From: Desulfobacteraceae bacterium RAAP-1
Lineage (GTDB): Bacteria > Desulfobacterota > Desulfobacteria > Desulfobacterales > Desulfatirhabdiaceae
Assembly (NCBI GenBank): GCA_001443525.1
Contig: LKPX01000034.1
Location: 1 to 36,165, forward strand
Direction of reading: 5' to 3'
DNA length: 36,165 nt
Shown here one piece after another: positions 7,221-14,193 of the stretch (positions are counted from its first letter, which is position 1; each line of letters begins with the position of its first letter). A model generated the notes under the pieces. The model searched no databases. It was not told the origin of the DNA and saw only the letters and a program-made list of their open reading frames with translations. A program made the translations under genes and the position numbers.

Positions 7221-8525
7221 ATGTCCATGAACCCTGCCGCCTGTGATGACTCTGATCTGCTGGTGAAAATAAAATGGCTGATGTTTTTCAGGATTTTTTT
7301 CACCATTTTCCTGCTGGGATCGACGATTATTGTTCAATACGGACAGCAGCTCAATTCCATGTATCCTCCCTTGCTGTTTTTGTATGGCATTATCGCCGGC
7401 GTGTTCATGCTGTCCATTGGATACGCCGCTCAGATTTCCCGGGTTGTCAGCCTGCTGCGGTTTGCCTACCTCCAGATCAGTCTGGATACTGTGATTGTCT
7501 CGTTGATCATATTTGCGACAGGTTGTTACTCAAGTATTTTTTCCTTTTTGTATCTGCTCGTCATTGTGTATTCGAGTCTCATGATTTTCCGCAGGGGAAG
7601 TCTCTATATCGCCGCTTTGTCCAGCATTCAGTATGGCATCATGCTGGATCTGGAGTATTTTGGCATTCTGAAGTCTTTTGCTCATGTCCGGTCACTGCAG
7701 TCAGGTGATATTTCTCAGGTCATGTACAAAATCGTTATTACAATGGTCGCCTGCTTTATGGTATCCTTGCTCAGCAGTCTTCTGGCGGAGCAGGCCAGGG
7801 CGTCCCGAAGCAAACTTCAGGCCATGGAAGCACACGTACGGCGCGTCGAGCGTCTGGCGTATATGGGAGAAATGGCGGCCGGGCTTGCTCATGAGATCAA
7901 GAATCCATTGGCGTCTCTGACCGGTTCGATCCAGATGCTGCAGGAAGAAATTCATTGTGACGCCGGAGAGGAAAAGCTGATGCGGATTGTTTTGCGCGAG
8001 GCGGACCGGCTGAATGCCATTGTAACGGATTTTCTGATCTTCGCCAAACCCCCATCCGGAAATATTCTCCAAATCGATGTGGCGCAGGCTCTGACAGAAG
8101 TTATGGAACTGTTTCAACATGATACAGCCCGGTGTCGGCAAGTTCACATGGTGGCGGATCTGATTCCGGATGCTTATATCGCTATTGATCCGACGCATTT
8201 TCACCAGATTATCTGGAATTTGCTCCTGAATGCCGTCGAAGCCATGCCGGGCGGTGGGGATATCCATATCAAAATGCGCCACATGTCGAACGGCGACGTT
8301 GAAATTTCTGCTTCGGATTCCGGGCATGGTATATCCGCAGAGCATATCCATCAGATTTTCAATCCATTTTTTACCACAAAGCCCGGAGGCACCGGATTGG
8401 GGCTTTCCATTGTGCATCGTCTTCTTGAAAGTTACGGCGGCAGGCTGGATGTGAAAAGTGACATGAATTCCGGAACAGCGATGACCCTGACATTTCCTAA
8501 AAATGCGGGAAAGTCGATCACATGA
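7221..8525 (+). CDS. PilS/NtrB-like membrane sensor histidine kinase
   Basis: The 434-residue protein has about six hydrophobic segments in residues 20-185, then a dimerisation domain with the phospho-accepting His224 in GLAHEIKNPL, an N box (QIIWNLLLNAVEAM, about residues 329-342), a D-box DSGHGIS and a G-box GGTGLGLSIVHRL. This is the layout of PilS, which with PilR controls pilin genes through sigma-54. The position next to pilC supports that reading. However no PilR-type response regulator follows; the next gene is an exporter component, so the partner must be elsewhere. A second ATG at 7227 is an alternative start. Stimulus unknown. Confidence 0.82.
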   Translation: MSMNPAACDDSDLLVKIKWLMFFRIFFTIFLLGSTIIVQYGQQLNSMYPPLLFLYGIIAGVFMLSIGYAAQISRVVSLLRFAYLQISLDTVIVSLIIFATGCYSSIFSFLYLLVIVYSSLMIFRRGSLYIAALSSIQYGIMLDLEYFGILKSFAHVRSLQSGDISQVMYKIVITMVACFMVSLLSSLLAEQARASRSKLQAMEAHVRRVERLAYMGEMAAGLAHEIKNPLASLTGSIQMLQEEIHCDAGEEKLMRIVLREADRLNAIVTDFLIFAKPPSGNILQIDVAQALTEVMELFQHDTARCRQVHMVADLIPDAYIAIDPTHFHQIIWNLLLNAVEAMPGGGDIHIKMRHMSNGDVEISASDSGHGISAEHIHQIFNPFFTTKPGGTGLGLSIVHRLLESYGGRLDVKSDMNSGTAMTLTFPKNAGKSIT

Positions 8526-8537
8526 TATGATGCGATG

Positions 8538-8567
8538 GCCGGAGGCACTGGCTTCTCCGGCATTTCG
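8538..8567 (+). terminator. Possible weak terminator after the PilS-like kinase
   Basis: GCCGGAG (8538-8544) and CTCCGGC (8555-8561) form a 7-bp GC-rich stem with a 10-nt loop, followed by the moderately T-rich ATTTCGATTT. It lies 13 nt past the kinase stop and before the next gene's ribosome binding site. The T-tract is interrupted, so termination may be partial. Confidence 0.35.
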
Positions 8568-8593
8568 ATTTCTGGAGCTACAGGAGGCATGGT

Positions 8594-9760
8594 GTGAAAA
8601 AACGGTTCGTTCTGATCGGCGTCCCGGTATTTTTGGTGATCGTCGGAACGCTGGTTTTCTGGGGGCAGTATCAAAAACGCAATGCAGAGCTGTATTATTC
8701 GGGCACTCTGGAATTCACGGAATCCAATCTGGCGTTTCAGGCGCCCGGCAGGGTAAGGCAGGTGTATCTGGATGAGGGCCAGTCTGTAAAAGCGGGGCAG
8801 TGCATTGCCGAGCTGTCGCCGGAAGAATATATCGCGGCTCGGAATCAGGCAGGAGCCGTTCTGAACCAGGCGATGGATTCCAGAAAACAACTGGAAAGCA
8901 TGCTTGAATTGTATGAAAAAACGCTCCCTGCGGCCGTAACTCAGGCGGAAGCTGCGGTCAACACCGCCAAAGCCCAGTTGGCGGAACAGGAGGCCGGTAA
9001 TCGTGTTCAGGAAGTGGAACGGGCGAAGCTTTCGGTTCAGGAGGCTGAAATCAATCGGGATAACGCGCTCAAAGACAAGCAGCGGTATGATAACCTTTTT
9101 CGGAATGGATTTATTGCCGAAAAAGACAGAGATTCCGTCACCGTCAAGTATGAAAATGAATTGAAGGCTTATCAGCGTGCGGTCTCGGCGTACAATATGG
9201 CCAGGGAGGGGTTCAGAAAAGAATCCATTGCCGCCGCCAGAGCGCGGTTCGCCGAGGCTCAGGCGGCGCTGCGCTTATCCAAAGGGAACCTGAAAAAAAT
9301 TGACGCCGCTCAGGCCGATATTCAGGCGGCGACCGCCCGGATTCAGGCTGCCAGGGCGGCTCTGGATGCTTCGGAAATTCAACTGGGATACACCCGCCTG
9401 ACAGCGCCTTTTGACGCAATGATAACCAGCCGGAATGTGGAGCCGGGCGAAGTGGTGACGCCATCGCGTGAGGTCATTACACTTGCGGATGTTTCCCGGA
9501 TCGATCTGAAGGTGTTTGTGGACGAGACTCAGATCGGGAAAGTGCATCCCGGGCAGAAGGCGGATGTGCGCATCGATACGTTCCCTGATAAAGTCTATTC
9601 GGGCGTGGTGTCCTATGTGTCTCCAGAAGGGGAGTTTACCCCCAAGATCATTCAGACACGGAAGGAACGTGTCAAACTGGTTTATCTGGTCAAGATCGCC
9701 ATGACCAATCCAAACGACGAACTGAAATCCGGAATGCCCGCCGATGCCTGGTTCAGATAA
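8594..9760 (+). CDS. ybhG: HlyD/YbhG-type periplasmic adaptor of an ABC exporter
   Basis: This membrane-fusion (periplasmic adaptor) protein links an inner-membrane exporter to the outer membrane. The GTG at 8594 is preceded by AGGAGG with six bases of spacing; the nearby ATG at 8589 is out of frame and stops at once. A single membrane anchor spans residues 5-23. A biotinyl-lipoyl-like half motif (FQAPGRVRQVYLDEGQSVKAGQ) starts near residue 48, a long alpha-helical coiled coil rich in Ala, Glu, Gln and Arg runs from about 80 to 240, and the second half motif (LTAPFDAMITSRNVEPGEVV) follows near 275. The 388-residue length is slightly above E. coli YbhG. Gene order with the following ATPases and two ABC-2 permeases matches ybhGFSR. 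The gene overlaps the next one by 17 nt. Confidence 0.87.
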   Translation: MKKRFVLIGVPVFLVIVGTLVFWGQYQKRNAELYYSGTLEFTESNLAFQAPGRVRQVYLDEGQSVKAGQCIAELSPEEYIAARNQAGAVLNQAMDSRKQLESMLELYEKTLPAAVTQAEAAVNTAKAQLAEQEAGNRVQEVERAKLSVQEAEINRDNALKDKQRYDNLFRNGFIAEKDRDSVTVKYENELKAYQRAVSAYNMAREGFRKESIAAARARFAEAQAALRLSKGNLKKIDAAQADIQAATARIQAARAALDASEIQLGYTRLTAPFDAMITSRNVEPGEVVTPSREVITLADVSRIDLKVFVDETQIGKVHPGQKADVRIDTFPDKVYSGVVSYVSPEGEFTPKIIQTRKERVKLVYLVKIAMTNPNDELKSGMPADAWFR

Positions 9761-10535
9761 TCCGAATGCTATGATGTCTGCGTCAAAACCGATCGTGGAG
9801 GTGGATAATGTCTCCATGCGATTCGGAACGCTGGAGGCGGTTTCCGGAGTTTCATTTTCAGTGACCTCCGGCAGTATTTTCGGGTTTGTGGGGTCCGATG
9901 GCGCCGGGAAAACCACACTGCTCCGGATGATCGCCGGGATGCTGCGCCCGTTATGCGGCAGCATCCGGGTGAACGGGTTGGAAGCGGCCTCGGAACGAAC
10001 CCAGGTTAAAAAGCTCATCGGTTATATGCCCCAGCGTTTCGGGCTGTACCCCGATCTGACGGTAGCCGAGAATATGGCCTTTTTCATGGATGTGTTCGGT
10101 ATTTCGGGTGCGGAAAGGAAGAAACGCAAGGACCGGTATCTGGGATTTTCCAATTTGATACCGTTTGAGGGCCGTCTGGCCCGGGATCTTTCCGGCGGTA
10201 TGAAACAGAAATTAGGTCTGGCCTGCGTGCTGGTACACCAGCCTATGCTGCTGATCCTGGATGAACCAACCAATGGGGTGGATCCGGTGTCCCGAAAAGA
10301 ATTCTGGGAAATTCTGCATACCATGCGTCAGCAGGGCATGACCATTCTGGTTTCCACCGCCTATCTGGATGAAGGTGAAAAATGCGATCAGGTGATATTG
10401 ATGCATAACGCCCATGTGCTGGAGCAGGCAGCGCCGGAAGTGCTGCGCGCGGATTATTCAAGCCTTGAAGAGGCTATGGTGCAGCGGATTCAGGCGGCGG
10501 ATCAGATACTTGCCGGAGATCATTTTGGTATCTGA
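9744..10535 (+). CDS. ybhF: ABC exporter ATPase, equivalent to the N-terminal half of YbhF
   Basis: This ATP-binding protein resembles the first half of YbhF, which in E. coli is one polypeptide with two ATPase domains. Motifs are Walker A GSDGAGKTT (an Asp in the loop, like GPDGAGKTT in the YbhF N-half), IGYMPQRFGLYPDLTVAENM, the signature LSGGMKQKLGLACVL and Walker B LLILDEPTNGVDP. The switch position reads VSTAYLDE rather than having His, again as in the YbhF N-half. The ATG at 9744 overlaps ybhG by 17 nt; ATGs at 9771 and 9774 are alternatives, and no strong ribosome binding site decides. At 263 residues it is one domain long. It overlaps the second half gene by 11 nt, as expected if the two act as a heterodimer. 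Confidence 0.85.
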   Translation: MPGSDNPNAMMSASKPIVEVDNVSMRFGTLEAVSGVSFSVTSGSIFGFVGSDGAGKTTLLRMIAGMLRPLCGSIRVNGLEAASERTQVKKLIGYMPQRFGLYPDLTVAENMAFFMDVFGISGAERKKRKDRYLGFSNLIPFEGRLARDLSGGMKQKLGLACVLVHQPMLLILDEPTNGVDPVSRKEFWEILHTMRQQGMTILVSTAYLDEGEKCDQVILMHNAHVLEQAAPEVLRADYSSLEEAMVQRIQAADQILAGDHFGI

Positions 10536-11289
10536 TATCAATTCATTACCGGATATTGTCATGGTGCGGGATCTCAGCAAGATTTTCGGCCGTTTTACGG
10601 CCGTGAACCGTATTTCATTTTCGGTACGGCAAGGGGAGATTTTTGGATTTTTAGGGCCAAACGGCGCTGGAAAATCCACTACCATTCGGATGCTTTGCGG
10701 CATTATCACGCCGACATCCGGCCACGGTGATGTGGCTGGTTTTGATATCTTTACCCAGTCCGAGGATATCAAACGCAGTATCGGATACATGTCGCAGAAG
10801 TTTTCGCTGTATGAAGACATGACGCCTTTTGAAAATATTCGTTTTTATATGGGGATTTACAGCGTTCCTCCGGAAAAATGGCCGGAACGCACCCGCTGGG
10901 TGCTTGAAACGACGCGGCTTGAAAACGTCAAAAACCGTCTGACACGAGAGCTGCCTCCCGGATGGCGTCAACGGCTGGCATTAGGGTGCGCGCTGCTGCA
11001 TGAGCCTCGGATATTGTTTCTGGATGAGCCGACATCCGGAGTTGATCCTATTACCCGCCGGCATTTTTGGGCGTTTATCCGGCATCTGACTGCTACCGGC
11101 GTCACCGTGTTTGTTACAACCCACTATATGGATGAAGCCCAGCACTGCGATCGGGTGGTCATGATCAACGAGGGCAGAATCGTGGTGTCCGGGTCACCCG
11201 GTCAGATTGTTCAGGACGTGTTTCCGAATCGCACGGACGCCGATCTGAACGACGTGTTCATTCACCTGATGGCAAGGAATCAGCCGTAA
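10525..11289 (+). CDS. ybhF: ABC exporter ATPase, equivalent to the C-terminal half of YbhF
   Basis: This is the second ATPase of the exporter. The TTG at 10525 is proposed as start because GGAG lies six bases upstream; an ATG at 10561 is the conservative alternative, and a frame open to 10414 merely shadows the preceding gene. Motifs: Walker A GPNGAGKST, IGYMSQKFSLYEDMTPFENIRF, a degenerate signature LPPGWRQRLALGCALL where LSGGQ would be expected, Walker B LFLDEPTSGVDP, and a canonical switch histidine in VTTHYMDEA. The degenerate signature is characteristic of the YbhF C-half and suggests one asymmetric ATP site. About 60 nt later two small genes interrupt the path to the permeases. Confidence 0.87.
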   Translation: MVSDINSLPDIVMVRDLSKIFGRFTAVNRISFSVRQGEIFGFLGPNGAGKSTTIRMLCGIITPTSGHGDVAGFDIFTQSEDIKRSIGYMSQKFSLYEDMTPFENIRFYMGIYSVPPEKWPERTRWVLETTRLENVKNRLTRELPPGWRQRLALGCALLHEPRILFLDEPTSGVDPITRRHFWAFIRHLTATGVTVFVTTHYMDEAQHCDRVVMINEGRIVVSGSPGQIVQDVFPNRTDADLNDVFIHLMARNQP

Positions 11290-11351
11290 ATGGAGCATCC
11301 ATTCATATCCTGCTGAGAAAACGAATATAAACTGACGCATTGGAATCTTTA

Positions 11352-11585
11352 ATGAATTTTAATATCATAGGAGAAATTGCGGAAATTGAGACCATCGCCA
11401 CAGGTGGAAATATTCGGGATATCATGCGGATCCGCAGGCAGTATGGTTTTGGAAGATGGCGAAAACTGAAAGGGATAGCCAATATATGCCTTCAGAATGG
11501 GAATGTTCGGAAAGCCGAAGTGCATTGGTATGAAGCTCATGGTTTTGGCAGGATAAAAATGAAAATTAAAAGATTTATGGATTGA
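11352..11585 (+). CDS. Small conserved protein of unknown function, first of a pair
   Basis: The 77-residue basic protein begins at the ATG at 11352 (a TTG at 11340 would add four residues). The segment FGRWRKLKGIANICLQNGNVRKAEVHWYEAHGFGRIKMKIKRF is a compact block that I recognise as recurring in many bacteria and archaea as an unnamed protein, usually beside a partner like the next gene. This recollection is from family memory and was not searched. Charged residues alternate with aromatic ones, as in a small beta-rich fold. No catalytic motif, signal peptide or membrane segment is visible. It sits between the ATPase and permease genes of an exporter, in the same direction, 3 nt before the next gene. 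A toxin-antitoxin-like role is possible but nothing in the sequence shows it. Confidence 0.72.
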   Translation: MNFNIIGEIAEIETIATGGNIRDIMRIRRQYGFGRWRKLKGIANICLQNGNVRKAEVHWYEAHGFGRIKMKIKRFMD

Positions 11586-11588
11586 GAA

Positions 11589-11819
11589 ATGAAAAAAGGA
11601 AACGATAGGCCGAATTATGCTCTTTGCGTAGAAAACAGGGATTGTGAAGATTTGGAGAAGCGAAAAGTTTATCAGGTGCTTTTAGATGAAGAAGCAGAAG
11701 AGGAAGGGTATTTGAGAGTGCTTGATGAATCAGGTGAAGATTATCTGTATCCCGCATCCTATTTTATTCTTTTACAACTGCCTGCCGAAGCGCAGGAAGC
11801 ATTAAGATTAACCGCCTGA
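11589..11819 (+). CDS. Small acidic conserved protein, second of a pair
   Basis: The 76-residue protein starts at an ATG 3 nt after the previous stop and is strongly acidic, complementing the basic partner. The central block YQVLLDEEAEEEGYLRVLDESGEDYLYP, followed by a hydrophobic run and an LPAEAQEALRL helix, resembles a recurring small unnamed family whose members read as an SH3-like or barrel fold with an ESGEDYLYP turn. I know no function for it. Tight spacing and opposite charge suggest the two products bind each other. Its stop lies 34 nt before the first permease gene. The base composition is somewhat more AT-rich than the flanking exporter genes, which would fit later insertion. Confidence 0.72.
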   Translation: MKKGNDRPNYALCVENRDCEDLEKRKVYQVLLDEEAEEEGYLRVLDESGEDYLYPASYFILLQLPAEAQEALRLTA

Positions 11820-11853
11820 TCATCTTCACAATTTTCCGACAGGGCTACCAGCC

Positions 11854-12987
11854 ATGAACTGGACTAAAATTCAGGCGATCAGCCGCAAAGAATTCTATCA
11901 TCTCATCCGGGATTTCAGGAGCCTGTATCTGGCGTTTATGATTCCGCTGCTGCTGATTCTGCTTTTTGGGTATGCACTCAGTCTGGATGTGGATAATATC
12001 AATGTGGTGGTGGTGGATCATGACCAGACGGATCTCAGCCGGGATTTTATTCGGGGGCTGGATGCTTCTCCATATTTTCATGTACTGGGGCAGTTTTCGG
12101 AGGATCGTGTGGTGAATCGTTATCTGGATGACGGTACGGCGTCCGTGGCCGTCATCCTGCCGCCACGCTGGACAGAGGATATCCGTTCTGACCGGAACAG
12201 TCCGATTCAGATACTGATCGACGGCAGTGATCCGAATTTTGCCGGTATTACCAGAAGCTATCTGACGGCATTCATGCAGAAGTATAACCAGAAGGCGCTT
12301 GTGGCGTATTTAAACCGTCAGGGAATGGTGCGGATTCATCCGCCGGTGGACGGCCAGATCCGGGTATGGTTCAATGAGGATCTGGAGAGCCGGAACTTTA
12401 TTGTTCCCGGTATTATCGCGATCATCATCATGATTGTAGGGGCCATGCTGACGTCTCTGGTGGTGGCGCGGGAATATGAAAGCGGCACCATGGAGACTAT
12501 CCGTTCACTTCCGATTCACGCGCTGGAATTTTTGACCGGAAAGGCCATTCCCTATTTCATCATTGGTCTGATAGACGTGTTGATTTCCATTCTGATGGGG
12601 CAGGTTCTCTTCGGCGTGGTGATGAAATCCGGCTTCTGGCTGATGATACTGGCGTCATTCCTCTACCTGGGGGTGGCGCTGAGTCTTGGGCTTTTGATAT
12701 CGAGTGTCGTTAAATCGCAACTTGTGGCCAACCAGATTGCGATTCTGATCACCTACCTGCCGTCGCTGCTGCTGTCCAATTTCGTGTTTCCGGTGGAAAA
12801 CATGCCTGGCATCCTCCAGTATGTAACCCGTGTGGTTCCGGCGACCTATTTTATCGACATCCTGAACGGGCTTTATCTCAGGAATCTGGGGCTTGAGGCG
12901 CTGTGGCCCAGCTATCTGACGCTGACGGGCATGTTTGGCGTGCTATTGGTTCTGAACCTGCTGGTGCTGAAAAAAGAGGGCCTGTAG
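11854..12987 (+). CDS. ybhS: ABC-2 type exporter permease, YbhS-like
   Basis: This is an inner-membrane permease of the ABC-2 superfamily. Residues 1-20 are a cytoplasmic amphipathic stretch (RKEFYHLIRDFRSLYLAF), a first membrane helix spans about 26-43, a periplasmic domain of about 130 residues follows (from VDNINVVVVDHDQTDLSR), and five further helices lie after NFIVPGIIAIIIMIVGAML near residue 190. The VAREYESGTMETIRSLPI loop after the second helix is the family's coupling element. The 377-residue length matches YbhS and YbhR. The gene precedes a paralogue and follows the two small genes. E. coli YbhFSR has been linked to drug and sodium efflux; the substrate here is unknown. Confidence 0.85.
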   Translation: MNWTKIQAISRKEFYHLIRDFRSLYLAFMIPLLLILLFGYALSLDVDNINVVVVDHDQTDLSRDFIRGLDASPYFHVLGQFSEDRVVNRYLDDGTASVAVILPPRWTEDIRSDRNSPIQILIDGSDPNFAGITRSYLTAFMQKYNQKALVAYLNRQGMVRIHPPVDGQIRVWFNEDLESRNFIVPGIIAIIIMIVGAMLTSLVVAREYESGTMETIRSLPIHALEFLTGKAIPYFIIGLIDVLISILMGQVLFGVVMKSGFWLMILASFLYLGVALSLGLLISSVVKSQLVANQIAILITYLPSLLLSNFVFPVENMPGILQYVTRVVPATYFIDILNGLYLRNLGLEALWPSYLTLTGMFGVLLVLNLLVLKKEGL

Positions 12988-13044
12988 AAAGGCGGTACAG
13001 CGGGTGAGGTCTGGCCGCAGAAGCTGAAAAGGAGGCAAACGGCG

Positions 13045-14166
13045 ATGAACTGGATCCGGATTCGAGAACTGGTGCGGAAGGAATTCATTCAACTGTTTCG
13101 GGATAAAAAGAACCGCCCGCTGCTGATCATTGCGCCGCTGGTACAGATTATTCTGTTCGGATATGTGGTGACAACGGATGTCCGGGAGATTACCGTGGGG
13201 CTGCTTGATTTCAGCCATACTCCGGAAAGCCGGATGTTGATGGACGATTTTACCGGGAACCGGACGTTTCGCGTGACGGATGTCGTGGACAAGTCCGCAG
13301 ATATGGATCGCCTGCTGATGAAGCGGCGGGTGAATATCGGTATCAAGATTCCGCCGGATTTCAGTTCCAGAATCCATAAAGGGCTGACATCGGATGTCCA
13401 GATTCTGGTGGACGGAAGCATGAGCAACATGGCGGCAGTCCGTATTTCCTATGTGATGACCGTGCTGGACAAGTTCAATACCGGGATGCTCCAAAAGCTG
13501 CATCCTGCAAAAATCACTTACGGGAGGGCGGATGATCGGATCCGGACCTGGTACAATCCCAATTTAGACAGCCGTAATTTTTATGTACCGGGTATTGTGG
13601 CGTTTCTGATCATGCTGTTAGCCATGCTGCTGACATCCATGGCCATTATCCGGGAGAAGGAGTCCGGTACCATGGAACAACTCATCGTCACGCCGCTGAA
13701 ACCATCTGAAATGATTTTGGGAAAAACCATTCCCTTTATCCTGATTTCTCTGGTTCAGATGGTGGTGGTGACTATTTTTGCGGTTTTCTGGTTCGATATA
13801 CCGCTTGTCGGCAGCCTTTCCCTGCTGCTGGTTGCCACCTGCCTGTTTCTGCTCAGCACGCTGGGGATCGGCCTTTTTATCTCGACAATTTCCGCAACCC
13901 AGCAGCAGGCCATGATGACCACGTTTTTTTTTATCCTGCCGTTTTTCATGTTGAGCGGCTTTGTGTTTCCCGTCGCCAACATGCCGGTTGTGGTGCAGTG
14001 GCTGACGTATCTGAATCCCCTGAAATATTTTCTCATCATTATCCGGGGGATTTTTCTGAAAGGCACGGGGCTGGAGACAATGTGGCCGCAGTTTGCGGGA
14101 CTTCTTGTTCTAGGGTGTGTCGTGTTCTGGGGTGCTGTCCGCCGATTCCGGAAGCGGCTGGATTAA
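13045..14166 (+). CDS. ybhR: ABC-2 type exporter permease, YbhR-like
   Basis: This second permease is a paralogue of the preceding gene with the same layout: cytoplasmic start (RKEFIQLFRDKKNRPLL), helix one, periplasmic domain from TVGLLDFSHTPESR, then five helices from FYVPGIVAFLIMLLAMLL near residue 178. The IREKESGTMEQLIVTPLKPSEMILGK loop is the classical ABC-2 motif and is closer to consensus than in its partner. Ribosome binding site AAAGGAGG lies upstream of the ATG at 13045. The two permeases likely form a heterodimer above the two half-YbhF ATPases. The gene ends 27 nt from the convergent polA stop, with no clear terminator between them. Confidence 0.87.
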   Translation: MNWIRIRELVRKEFIQLFRDKKNRPLLIIAPLVQIILFGYVVTTDVREITVGLLDFSHTPESRMLMDDFTGNRTFRVTDVVDKSADMDRLLMKRRVNIGIKIPPDFSSRIHKGLTSDVQILVDGSMSNMAAVRISYVMTVLDKFNTGMLQKLHPAKITYGRADDRIRTWYNPNLDSRNFYVPGIVAFLIMLLAMLLTSMAIIREKESGTMEQLIVTPLKPSEMILGKTIPFILISLVQMVVVTIFAVFWFDIPLVGSLSLLLVATCLFLLSTLGIGLFISTISATQQQAMMTTFFFILPFFMLSGFVFPVANMPVVVQWLTYLNPLKYFLIIIRGIFLKGTGLETMWPQFAGLLVLGCVVFWGAVRRFRKRLD

Positions 14167-14193
14167 AGGGTTTTTGCTCTCAGGGCAGGCTGT

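Noticed and set aside
7221-14166. Histidine kinase as dedicated regulator of the YbhGFSR-type exporter
   Set aside because: A possible hairpin terminator separates them, and no response regulator is nearby. The kinase resembles PilS and its other neighbour is pilC.
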